In this document: positions 12,945 through 25,800 of the stretch, one piece after another
Layout: the number at the start of each line of letters is the position of its first letter
How positions within the stretch are numbered: the stretch's first letter is position 1
Made by a program: the position numbers and the translations under genes
Notes under the pieces: generated by a model
Told to the model about the DNA's origin: nothing
The model's database searches: none
Seen by the model: the letters and a program-made list of their open reading frames with translations, nothing else
NCBI GenBank assembly: GCA_036898135.1
Contig: CM072523.1
Location: 5,229,659-5,293,658, forward strand
Source: Oncomelania hupensis
Taxonomy: Eukaryota; Mollusca; Gastropoda; Littorinimorpha; Pomatiopsidae
Reading direction: 5' to 3'
Length of the DNA: 64,000 nucleotides

Positions 12945-13090
12945 ATTAACATCAACACTGAACTACCAGAGCAATCATACTGCTAAAAGGGACAGTGAAA
13001 ATGGACACTTTTATCTCACCCCTCATGGGATTCGAACTTGGGTCATCAGTGTGCCATGCAAACGCTCTACCACTGAGCTACGGCAGAGAG
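12945..13090 (-). mobile_element. tRNA-derived SINE, family B
   Basis: The minus strand reads TAGCTCAGTGGTAGAGCG (box A, about 13065-13082) and AGTTCGAATCCC (box B, about 13026-13037). A body follows that is shared with 46300-46475 and, in part, with 13364-13475 (AATCATACTGCTAA, CACTGAACAACCAG). Confidence 0.75.
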
Positions 13091-13167
13091 AGAGAAAGAC
13101 AGAGAAAGAGAGAAGTCGAAACCTTTAATAGGATAATAGTATTAGGTCGTATGGACCTGTCTTACAG

Positions 13168-13305
<138 letters not shown>

Positions 13306-13363
13306 TAATGAATGAACATGGAAGCTTAACATCTACACTCACCATTGTCGAAATGGCAGACGA

Positions 13364-13475
13364 AAATAACCCTTGCGGGGAACAAGGGGTAGGGACCTAA
13401 ATCAACACTGAACAACCAGATCAATCATACTGCTAACAGTGAGAATGGCCACTTTTCTCTTGCCCCTCGAGAGAG
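13364..13475 (-). mobile_element. SINE family B fragment
   Basis: It shares ATCAACACTGAACAACCAG and AATCATACTGCTAA with 12945-13010 and the AACAAGGGGTAGGGACCTAA region with 46300-46350. It ends in a GA-rich stretch, and the tRNA-like head is absent. Confidence 0.55.
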
Positions 13476-16104
13476 AAAGAGAGAGAGAAAGAGAGACTTT
13501 GACTTTGACATTTTATTGAATAAACAACACGTTCATTTCAAATGGGAAAGTGGGGAGGGGATGCATCGAAATATCAGGTCTCACAATATTTTACAAACAC
13601 ATACGCACTATCGCCAAAAACAAAACTATCAACTGGAACAAGAACGTTGCTAATTAACTTAGATCTAGAGTCTTCGATTTTTCACACGCACAGTCTTCCA
13701 ATCTCTATGGTTGGTTGTTTAACATCATCTTATCATTTTCTTTTCTTAGCAAGTGTTTTACCAACTAGAAGTCATACCAAGTTTAAACGTCCTACTTATG
13801 TGTGCAACATTAACAAACTGGTACGTGAAAGCAAACTGCGCTCTTATCTTCATTCTCTTCTTTAAAGGAAAACAGTTTATCTACATTGTATTTATAGCCA
13901 CATGCGCATGTGTTGTCAGTTAAAAACGATCCGAATGACCCTTTACAGACAAAATGACTTGGCGTTAGGCATGATCTCTTTGCTTATTTGTTCATTTCTC
14001 ACATTAGCTCCTTCATTCTCTATGGAATAATAACGTAGAAAAATACAAAATGGCAAACATAATGTAATCAAAAACTGGGTTGTTCAGAATAAGGATAATG
14101 TTATGTAAAGCTGATTAACATGCAAGCATTCACACTATCTTTAATCCCCAATCAATCCTCTTTCGTTCCTTCTGAGAGAAAGAAAGAGAGAGAGAGAGAA
14201 AGAGAGAGAAAAAGAGAGAGAAAGAAAGAGAGAGAGATGTCAAACCGATGGAAATAATTAACAGAAAACTTCGGCTATTCAGATAGAGAGAACACACATC
14301 AAACATCTACACATTGCGTGTTAAAACATTGAATAATTTATTTCATTTTTAAAAACTAATATTTCACGACCTTTTTTTTTCTCAGCCCTCTCTTCCTCCC
14401 CCTACACCCCTCCCCCCACCTTTTTTTATTTTTGGATTTTTTTATTTTCTTGTTTTTCCCCATTTTAAATTACACCCCGACCCCAATTTTCCATATGCAG
14501 TTATTCAAATCCACACCACTCATAACACGTTCATTCATACAATTTTATATCCATACTAAATAACACAGCGGTCTCATACCAAAACCCAAATGGTTTGACA
14601 GTGATAACAATGGTTCCATACCAATAACATAATGTTTTGACAGTGATAACAATGGTTCCATACCAATAACATAATGGTTTGACAGTGATAACAAGGGTTC
14701 CATACCAACAACAATGGTTTGACAGTGATAACAATGGTTCCATACCAATAACATAATGGTTTGACAGTGATAACAATGGTTCCATACCAATAACATAATG
14801 GTTTCGGAATATCAGCACAATGGTTCAATACCCAAACTATGGGTTTTATACCAATAACACAAATGTTTTTAAATTAATTAACAAAGTCTTATCACAGGAT
14901 CTTTTGTAAAACAAACAAAATGAATAACAAATTAGGAGAATATCACACACATACATAAATCGCATTAAAATCTGCATAGTCAACAAATGAAAAGTTATGT
15001 GTTATATCATAAAACGCAGTATGGACGGAAGAACGGTTCTCACAACTGTAATAAAATATAAGGACAAAAAATACATATCTGTGTTTTTTTTTCAAAATAA
15101 CATAATCACACAGATAATTACTGTAAATGCTATTTTCATTTTCTATCTTAAATCAAGGTGTTCGTCATCACACATGTAATATTTCTATATAATACTGTAA
15201 AGAGCAAACAAAGTCATGCTTAATTATTAATTCAGAAAATCACAAATCCAACAATGAAAATGTGAACAAGTCCAGTTGTCGTAAAACTCATTCTTTCATA
15301 TATAGTTTTCCATAACTTAATGCTTTTTTTTCTAATGCTGTTTGTATCATTATGCAAATTATGAATAACAGTGATGTAATTTCTCAAAGAGATAACAATA
15401 ATTGTCATATAGTTTGTAGTACACGTCATGTTGTGGGTTTTTTTCATAATGCTTCAAAATGCTGTTTGTTTCACAATGCAATAAACTGTTTGGAAATGCT
15501 GTTTGTTTGATAATGCAATCCAAAATAAAGTGGATGATGCCCTATCACCATGAATAAGATGTGTTCTGACTGGGCAAACTATAACTACTAGACACTCTCA
15601 TTCACAAATAGAAAAGTGAACATGATCCTTGCAAAACACTGCCAAAGACTGTTCTTTCCTCTTCCAATGGGCTTCTCCTACTACCATCCTTCCCCCTTAC
15701 TCATCTCCACACTTACCGTCTTCCTCACCTTTCATCCTGTCTTCAGACATGATTAATAAGTAGCTGAACGACAGGCCTTTGAAGGCAGTTGATCATGCAG
15801 CAGAGAAAATGACCATTGTTGCCGCTCCTGCAATACTGCCAAGATTGTTCCGTTTCAATTCACCAAGGACCGACACAGGATTGTAATCTTGGAAAGCAGT
15901 GAACTATGTCTCAAGGCAAAAGCACACGGAAACCCTCTCTAAACACTTGCGAATCGTTTGGGTTCGCTCAGTGGTGAACACCAAAGGACTGGCAAGCACA
16001 ATAGCTATATGACCAACACGATGACGAACATCATGCAATCAATATCATAAAGGGTTGATGTGCTTGTGCAGTGAAAAATAGTTGCTGCTCTATCTGATTT
16101 GGCA
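13476..16104. other. Intergenic / distal 3' flank of DNAH2
   Basis: GA tracts (13470-13495, 14175-14240), the 42-bp array at 14585-14815 and AT-rich sequence. No coding region was recognised. The 3' end of the DNAH2 transcript may lie here or nearer the stop. Confidence 0.45.
14585..14815. repeat. 42-bp minisatellite
   Basis: About 5.5 units of AATGGTTCCATACCAATAAC / ATAATGGTTTGACAGTGATAAC, with one shortened unit near 14700. The period keeps overlapping minus-strand ORFs open. Confidence 0.88.
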
Positions 16105-16665
16105 TGCTGCAGGTCAATAAGCTAAACAGTCCAATGTCAACCAAGGTCATATCCAAACCATTCAAGGTCACTTGAGATCAAGGTCACTATTATTCAAAAC
16201 TTTATAATATATTATTCATACTGAACAGCAAAAAACAAAACAATTCTAAATGTGTCATTTCAACAACAACAAAAGTCAATTTAAAAAAAGGATGGGTTTT
16301 AAAATGCATGATCAGTTTGAAGGGGAGGAGAGGGGGGGGAGGGGTGAATTAAATCACAGTTCAAGATCACACACGGTCAAATAAACCTTGTGGTAAACAA
16401 TCCATGAAAATGAACAAAAGTTCAAAGTTGAATCAAATCAAAGGTCATGCAGCAGTCTGTATATAATAATTTAGTGTAGTAATCCAAACTCCATTTTTTT
16501 CAAAAGATGCAAGGTCACACGAGGTCATCATCTGAGCTGTTAGTAGTTGAAGGTCACACCAGGATAAGCATTGTTTGTAGTAAACCCATCAATATGGACA
16601 ATATGTTAACACAGTCTTATAGCAGTCCAAGGTCAAACAAGGTCAAGGTGAGTCAAGGTCACAGT
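16105..16665. promoter_or_regulatory. Cluster of AGGTCA nuclear-receptor-type half-sites downstream of DNAH2
   Basis: Eleven exact AGGTCA hexamers in the + orientation start at 16111, 16144, 16165, 16181, 16442, 16512, 16522, 16551, 16630, 16640 and 16656. Several are extended to CAAGGTCA or TCAAGGTCA, the form bound by monomeric receptors of the FTZ-F1, ERR and ROR type. The cluster lies in the probable 3' UTR or 3' flank of DNAH2. It could be a regulatory element or merely a decayed tandem repeat; binding is inference. Confidence 0.4.
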
Positions 16666-16673
16666 GTGACCCT

Positions 16674-16828
16674 CTAGTAGTCCAAGCTCATGAGGACAGC
16701 AGTTCCTCTCTTGACCCAGTGGTCGAAGGGCTTTTCCCCAGACTTAAGATCCACAGCCACAATGAACGACGGCCGTCCTGAGGTCCCAGCCCTGTTAGGG
16801 TAGTAGTAGCATGGCGCTGTGTAGATGC
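16674..16828 (-). CDS. DNAH2: DNAH2 last exon with stop codon
   Basis: Two split bases, 50 codons and TAG at 16674-16676: IYTAPCYYYPNRAGTSGRPS, then FIVAVDLKSGEKPFDHWVKR and GTAVLMSLDY. Ending within a residue of the human paralogue, it fixes the C-terminus. No canonical AATAAA was found on the minus strand close downstream, so the 3' UTR end is not defined. Confidence 0.96.
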
Positions 16829-19800
16829 CTGAAACGGTAGTGACAGTATTGTCAAAACAATGGCTTTGGAGGTTTTTTTTAATTTTAATGTTATTGTAGT
16901 ACTCTTTAACAACAGAGAGTCCTGCCCACGCCAGACCGGCTTGCACAGACTGCTTACAGAGCTGACTGAAGGAGAATTTCTGCTGCTTCCTCACCCCCCC
17001 CCCCCTGCCTTTTGTTCCCTCCCTTCTTCTGACAAACTTACAATACAATACAATACAATACAATACAATACGACTTTATTTACCGAGTTGATAAACTTGA
17101 CCATTAAATCGCAGCAGAAGAGCTTCTGGATTGATTCAGATTGCCAGACCGTACACTCCTAATGGCCTATGACGCAGAGTTTTTAGCAAAGAGTAACAAA
17201 TTCTCATTATCACTCTCTAGATTGAACACTGTCTAAGGTCCATGTCTTTGATTTACCTTGAAAAAGATTTCAATCTATCCAAACTGTTTTGTTCTTAACA
17301 CAGGTCTTCATTGTTTTTATCTTTTCATAGATTCAGAGTTGTAGCATATTTTACGATTCAAGTTTAATATTAAGAAATAATAATAATAGTACAAAATACC
17401 GACTTCTGCTGAAAGGTAAATTGCCAATCTTGTACCACACATACTGGTACCCCAGTACCCTCCCCTACTCTGTGCCTTGCCCCTCCATTTCTCCCTTCAT
17501 CAAAGACTTCTCTCACCTTTGCTGCTCTTTTTCTTGATCTCGGAGGGCTTGAAGTGGATGGAAGGTAGGGGACAGACCAGCTGCATGGGGTCAGCTTCAA
17601 TCAGGCAGGAGTTCTTCTTGTCCCAGCCTGCACCTTGCAGAAACAGGCCTTTGATGTACACGCCGTCCTGAAAAATAGCAAAATGGAATTCAATCGCACG
17701 ATGAAAACTGAATACTTGAAAACGTGCACTATCTCAGCAGAAGACAAAAACAACATAATTATAACACATTTTGGGGGGGATTTTTTGGCGTAGCATGGCC
17801 AAGTTTGGCATATAAACTATTAGCCTTTGGACCTCATGTTTTTTGTTAATGAAGGCCACAGACCCAGACCCTTGGTTGGCATGCCTACCTATTTAAACCC
17901 TTTTTAACTCCCAATTTGTGGAGTAGATGCTATCTTCATATATCTTGTCAACATAATTTTGGAACACAATAAGTGAATCAGCCTCAAGAGGCAAGTTCTT
18001 CCATGAGGTTATATTTCTGTTTGTAGAAAACTGTTCGAAATAATTAATGTTAATGAATTTCCCAAGAAAAGAAAAAAGAAACTTCAATAACTCAAATACT
18101 GTCTTTAAGAACATGACCAATGATAGGCAAAACCTCAGGAAAACAACATGTATTAAAACAGCTTTCACATAACCTTTTTATTTTGTCTCCATCGTGCTTT
18201 TTTGATTCCAGTTTCTTTTTCCTGAAGCAAGATTAGTCAGGTACACCATAGCGTTTCTGATATAGGATTAAGTTTTTGCCTCCTTTTTGTCAGGGAAAGC
18301 TTTGTGAGGGCATTACCTATCTCTTCTTCCTCTCTGTTTTATCCTTTATGATTCAAAAAGAGAGCCAGGTACCCAACCAAATGGAAGCGCCTGAAGTCTG
18401 TTGCTTCATCTGACAGACAGAGACTTGCATTTGGGGTAGAACTCTTTATTTAGTAAGCAATGACACAAACGGGGCTTCCCAAACATTTCCTTCACAAAAT
18501 ACCTTAAAACTGCTTGAGAAAACAATCTAAATAAAAATGGTTTTTTAACCAACCTTGGGTGGACCAGTGATGTTGCTGTCATCCACAGTGAGAACTGTGA
18601 ACTCCCAAGACAGTAAATCCACTGACACCTGCAGACAGAGTAAGCACAATGCTTGAAACATTTTCTTAGAGTACAGCTTAAAAAAAAATAATAACTTTAC
18701 TAACATTCCAAATTCAACATTCAAAACAATAACATTCCACCAATATTGTTAATATGTCAATAGGCATACTAAACATATGCGAGTTCACACAAAAACACAC
18801 ACACACATGTACACACATACAGGACACAGACACAAAACACACACACGCTAACACTCACAAGTTTGATTTGACATTAAAAATAAATTGCAATATGTAAAGG
18901 TACTGTCCCCCTCGTTTCTTTTATGAAGCCTAAAAGGGTTGCTGATGAAGTCAGGCAATTCCAAGAGCTATAATGTTCTAACAGTAACAGTGATGTAGAG
19001 ATAACTACAAAATTAATGGGAGATTTCTGTATACACAATACAGCCACATCATTGTGTTTAAGAACACACAGTGTGGTGTTGCTAGTTTTAATTGTTGTTC
19101 CATGTTGATTGTGGCCCATTGTACAATACAAAGCCTGTTCCTCTCTTTAGTCAAGCCACCTTCATCACTTGTGTTGTACACCAACTTGTCGTCTCCTCTT
19201 TTACTTAGCAATAAATGATTGTATCATATCGTATAACGATTGGTTGTGGTGTATGTGACAGCAGACCCGTAGACATGATGGTCTCACAAAAACAAAGAGA
19301 CTGAAACAAAATATTAGCAAGACCTCAACTACCTGTACAGAGCCACTAATGATTACATACATTGTTTTGACGTGCTGAGGTCTGCAGCACGGCAGTGAGG
19401 AAGCCAGTGGGGAAGGTGAAGCCGGACATCCAGAAGATGGTGGGTGGGTGAGCGGTCTGGGCCCACTTGAACAGCTGTTCCACACGCATCACCAAGTCCC
19501 GTGTCCATGCCGCCAGTGGCTTCAGGGAGGGGTAAGCCTGTGCGCAAGAAAGACAGGCGTGTCGTAGGCTGGGTCACTAGCTCAACATGAACTTTGTCAT
19601 TTGAATACATTAAACAAACACAATTTCAAGAAGAAGAAAAAAAAGGCTGGTATCCCAGGGGCAGAGGAAGAGGGTAGGAGAGGGGGGGTAGGGGTGGAGA
19701 GACATTGGATTACAAAATACACATTAAAAAAACAACAACAATGAACGGCACATAAACAAGTAACAGTGTACGGGGCAAACTGACTTCTAAATCAGGACGG

Positions 19801-22800
19801 GTGACAGACTTACTTAAACATTATGACAAAACCTTTTTGCCCCTGACAAACTGTAGCCCCGCTGTACAACATCCATCGCCTTCCTAGCAGTCAAATCTTT
19901 ATGCCCAATTAATTCTGCCTCAAACTACTGATAAACAGCAAGAAGAAGAGTAAACTCTGTCACAACTTCCTTCCCTGTCCCAACACAGCGGTCCCACCAG
20001 CAAATATTAAAGCTAGAGATTTGCAATGATTTGTGTGATTTTTATGGCAAAACACGCTAGACTCCGCTTAAATAGTTAATTAGTAGGTACTCCAACCCCT
20101 TCATTGGCTCTTGTCCGGTCGGCAGTTTTGACTCAGTTTTGACTTCACTTTCAACACTTATTATTAATGTAAAACTGCATCAAAACGAACAGTGGCTGTA
20201 TTCAAATAAAAATTGAAAGCTTTATCTTTACATCTGTGTTGTTTTTAATGCATGTTTATGCGAAAGATTCCGAGAAAACAGCTTTTGAATACGCCCCTAT
20301 CCGAACGCTGAATGCCGCTGCGAAAAAGTTGTCATCGTCGTTTGCTGAGAGATGGCTCGTTTCAAAGTCTAAGCGCTTTGCGATACTTCATTGGATGGCC
20401 TAAAAATAAGAACCAATGAGAAGTTCGGATACTTAGCTTCATTTACATATAGGTATTGTGGGGCTCTCGTGTGTAAAAGTTTTGTTACGAGCCGAACAAA
20501 GTGGATAAAGCGGTTTTGATGTAAGTTTGATTTTAACTAGAAGTTTAAAACTTAGCAAGAAATAAAGAGCAGACTTTCCTTTATAAAACTAGGGTATTTA
20601 TTAATTTGTGCATTACTGTATCGCGGAGCGCTTTGCCGTAGAAAAGTGTACCCAAACGGTGTTCGGGTTTTTTTTCCGGCCATCGCCAAGTCGTAGGCCT
20701 ATTCAGCGACATGAGTGCTGAGCGTAGTAGCACGCCATTTGCCGGCACGCACTGCGAATTTGATGATTTCCCAACTTTGAAGCACCAAAACGGCTGAACA
20801 TTACATGGGATAGGCCTGAAGAAAATTGGGCTTGGAGTATAACATATGAAGGGGTTACCTGTCAAAAATCAGCTTTCTGGTATCAATATTGGCTTCACTT
20901 TGAGACTCCAAAGTTGTCAATTTCTTCAATTCCAAAACGTTGCCAAAAAAACACCAACATTCGGCATTTTCAAACATTAATAACTTTTTACCTATTTGTC
21001 CTATGGGGAAAAAAAATATACCACTGTGTTCAGAATGAAAAGCTCTTTAAATCTATGTCAGTTTTGTGATGAGAAAATCATTTTTTTAAAATGGCTTTTG
21101 ACTACCTATAATTAGTTAGTAAATCATTGTTTAAAGTGTCTCCGCTTGGATGAAAATATTACATGATAGTGAAGGTCAAGAGAGAAATTTAAGCAATGAT
21201 TCCCATGTTGATATTAAGTTACAAATCCGGGATTATAGTCATTCATGGCTTCCTGTAACGCACCCACCTACAAACGCCACAGTAGGAATCCAGATCCAGA
21301 TGTATCATACCCTGGCAACAGAATGTGAAGGTTACCAGAAAAGGGGAGCCAAAACCTGACACAGACTATACTTTACAGCCACTCACCTTCTCCCAGGCAG
21401 GCGGGACGCGGCCATCAAAGATACAGGTAAAAATGTTCTCCAGCTCCAGCGTCATGACAACCAAGCCCTGGATTCCTTTCTCCAGGTGTGTCAGAGACAC
21501 GCGGATCTCGTCTAGCAGCAGGTTGTACCGCTGAATCTGTCATAGACAAGAACAAGTTAGAAGACATCTCATGCTGTTTCAATGCAATAATCAAATCAAA
21601 ATTAAAACAGAGTGTACACGACTTTGAGCCATATACAAGCATAATATAATGATGTATATTGCCCGTATAATTTAAATGTCCGCAGTTGGTAAACTTTTAT
21701 AGTAATGTTACTTTTTATTGTTGTAGTTGAACTTTAGGTCGATACATTTGCATCTATATGTTTGTATGTCCAGGAGTGAGAAAAAGGTGTATGGTCTAAA
21801 ATCAAATATACGTGAACAAATATTGTGATAAATTATTGAGTTGAACTGGAAAGACAACTGCAGTGAACACAGAATACAGAAAGGCTTTATTGATCCAAAC
21901 TGGAAATGACAAAAGTCGAAACAAGGTGCTGCTGATGCTGGATTCAAATGCAGGTAACTGTGACATGGCATATGCATCAGTTATGAAGATTAGACCTGAT
22001 ACGACAAGGGTCTGATCACTAAATCCTACCTTTGAACATAACATTCACAAACAGCAGCCAGGATCACTGCCTGGCTTGACAAATTCAGAAGAATGTGAAA
22101 GTCTGTAGATGTTAAATTATCTGATCTTCACTGGGTTTTCTGCCTTATATTTGGTCTCTCAACTGGTCCATGACAATACTCGGCAGACAAGCTTGCAGCA
22201 AGCGACAGTTGGGGATAGAGGTGTCTCCCAGAATTCAACAAACTATTCTGTGCCTTTGAGTGGCAAGTGCCTTGACCAACTGTTCTGAGCTGTAAAGCGC
22301 GCTATGAAAGAATGTTTAATTTTTAAAAACAGATAAAAAGAATGTACCTCTTGCAGCAGCACGACGTTGAGAGGTGAGGGGTCGAGCGACAAGATCTTTG
22401 CTGTGCCCGCGTAGTCAATGTTCTCAGGAATTTGTTTGAAAATATTGGCTGCGAGGTCAAGCACCTGCAAGAGACACACACACGCATTATGAAATAGCAA
22501 ACAGATATACAGCATAAACACACACACATACACACTCACACACACACTGCAATGACGCTACACTTCAATGTAAATTGTGCACACTGATGCCACTGCTGAT
22601 GCAATATCAAAAGCTATCTTGTCAGCGTCTTCACCAACACAGTCTCCCATGACCCACCCCCACCCTTATCCATACACTTCCATTGGGGTTGCTGCTTTCT
22701 CTACTCTCCATCTTGTACTGACATACAACCCCACGCACAAGCTCATGACAAAAAAACTGTCCAACTGTTTGTCCTAAACTAATTTGACTAAGATCTTTGC

Positions 22801-25800
22801 ACTTTGTCTCCTGCTGTCAATTACACACTAGGCACACACAAAAATTAATTAAGAAAAATATAAATTATTTTAATAACGAAAAATATAAATTATTTTTTAA
22901 AGTCCAACGTAATGGTAATTTATGTCCCACCACATCTACCTAGCACTTTGGACCGCCCCACCCTGTACCGCTGCCCGAATTCACTATCCCTATCAGGCCT
23001 GAAAATGGCGACTAATTTAGTCGCCATGGCTAGTGAAAAAAAAAATTGGCGAAAAAAAAAAAAACTTTAGTCGCCAAATGCAATTGCGCTAAAATGAACT
23101 TTTTTTTAGTTTGGCTAGTAAAATTTTTAGTTTGGCTAGTACAATTTTTAAGTTACTAGCCAAAGGCTAGTGGGACCTTTTTTTCATTTTCAGGGCTGCC
23201 TATACCCCTGTGTTATTTTACCCTGACTCACTTTGTCTTCCCTGCTCTCTCCTGCTGTAGAGGAGACCTGCGGCTGAAGCGATAGTAGGGTGTCAAACAT
23301 CATGCGCGTTTCTTGGATCTGGGAGGTGATGTCAGCGTTGGGGTGCTGGCCGAATGCCTCAGGGTGGTCGATGTTGGGCAGCATGCTGACGTACTCTTTG
23401 TATGACGACAGAGGGCCGTCGCGTGGGACGTAGTAGGTCGGGAGGCTGGACACTCTGTGCAGGTGAAACAGTTTTGTTATGAATAGATGAGCAATGGCAA
23501 CCCGTTTTCAAAGCTTGTGCATGACATGGCAGTGTTCACTCCACACAAAAATATATAAGAATCCGTGGGACTCTCAGTTATCACAATTTAAGAGACCTTT
23601 TGCAATTTGCAAATTTTGAGAGTCCCCAATTTGTTGAGCAGCAACATGATTACACAGAGGAAGTATGTAATGCGCGGGGCATGTAATTATAAAGGACGAA
23701 AACTTGTGAACAGCCTTGAAGCTATGGAAGTCTTTGTTGAGGGCGTGCCATGAATTAGTAGGCCACTCGTTTGTCATACTTTTGACTTAACGATTCAGGA
23801 AAAATGTGTACATCTGCAGGACGCACACAGGCAAACTTGGCTACGCCATTTTTTGCATTTTGTGCGTAACTGAGGCACAACTGTGGGCAATTGTGAACAC
23901 TGCATGAAAACTGCCAAGTTCCAGTGCAAGCTTGCTCAAAGGACATGAGCAATTAAACAAGTGTGTACAACATCCAAGCTTGCTCATAACCACAGAGAAA
24001 GATCCTGTCTTGTTCATTTTAGCCCTTAACAACAATGACCACATTGTACTACTGTTTAGCACTTAGCTGGACAAGCTAGACCTTGCAGAAAAGAAGCAGC
24101 AACTTCCTAAAACAAGACAAAATATAACACACTAGCTTGTGTTTAAACTCTTCATTAAAACATCAAGATTTAAATGTAAAAAAAAAAAAGCCTTTATTAA
24201 ACCTTTTTTTTTAGATTGTGTTGTCAATGTTATGGCTTACTTGAAGAACTGCTGTGTCAGAGCACTATCGATGAAAAAGTCATTGATGTATGTCATCAGG
24301 AGACGACGATCCCAGTCATCAGTCACGTGACCACCATAGTTGATGCCGGCGATAAGGTACTTGAGCGCGTCCCATGGAGTTTCTTCGTAACCATCCAAGT
24401 ACAGGCTCAGCAAGTTCTCCGATACCTGTGTCAGAAATTAATAGCCATGAACGTCTTTGGACCAAACAGCAAAAATCATTAAAAACAGATATGACGCAAG
24501 TCTCAAAATTTGGCATCAAAATCGATGCAGTGCTTTTCAGACCAGCGTGTCACACAGCAATATCAATTCATGTTATAATGCAGAGAATTTCTGCTAAAGG
24601 CACTCAGACTTTCTGAGTGCATCACCCCATAGCTGATGGTTCAGTATTGATGGGGTATAAAATCAAAGTCACTAACACCGAGTCAAAGTCACCATAGTTG
24701 AATCAATGGCAAATTGACTGAGTCAATGTTATCACAGTATTACAGTATGGTTTGGCATTTAGGCTAACAACCTTCAGCCCTTAATAAGGGTCACGGACCC
24801 AAGCACCAGTGCCTACCAAATCTCAGTACCTTTTGACTCCAAACAATATCTGTAAATGATTTTGTCAGATACTTTTTTTTTAAATGCTTTCAGACTATGC
24901 ATTATCAACAGCCTCAGTTGTCATAAAAACCTGCTGACCTCAAAGTCTGAGTCATTGAATTCATAGGCAATGTTCCACCCTAGCATGAGGAACTTGCGCC
25001 TCTCCAGTAGCACAGAGTGGAAGAAGCACAGGCAGAACAGCAGCTTGCGGTACTTGTCCTGCTTGTGGCAGCGCTGGAACTGCTGCTCCGTTACCAGGTT
25101 GTACAGACGCTTCATGTTGGCCTTCAGACCCTGTACACACAAAAAGCAACCAACACAATATTATATCTGCTTAACTCATCTTAGTCTGGAGCGGATTGCT
25201 TCCCCCTTTATCGTTCAATATTGGCTGAATTGTATGAGTTACTACAAAAAATATATTTTACAAACAAGAACTGTAGTAGAGACTTGAAAGTTTTGGTCCG
25301 TAAAGAAATTAGAATGGACTAACCAATAGCCAAGGTTGATAGAATTATCTGTGCTATTTAACAGTTGTTGTTGTTGTTTTTTCGTGGGGGGGGGGGGGGG
25401 GGGGGGAAGAGAGAGAATACAATCACTCTCACCCTCTCACCCCAAATTTGCACATCCGATTTCCACAGAAAAAGCTACAAATAGTGTAAGGGAGGCAACA
25501 ATTCAATATTACACCTTTCCATGATTGTTGTGGAAAACAGCATTACCTCCCTCTAATTGTAGCGTGTACCTACAGCGCTGGAATTATACATCCTCTTCGT
25601 CACTTTCGTCTTCACCACTTTTTCTACTAGTAACATTTTTAGTGTCCCCTTCCATGTTAGAAGTTCACTCACTTTGAAACAACAGTAGCCAAAGCCAGAC
25701 GAACGTTGCAAGCGTACTCCAAAATGAAAATATAAGAGGTTTTTCCACCTTAGTTTCGTATACTATGTTGAGTCTACACACTTCGACTTTCTAAAGTAGA

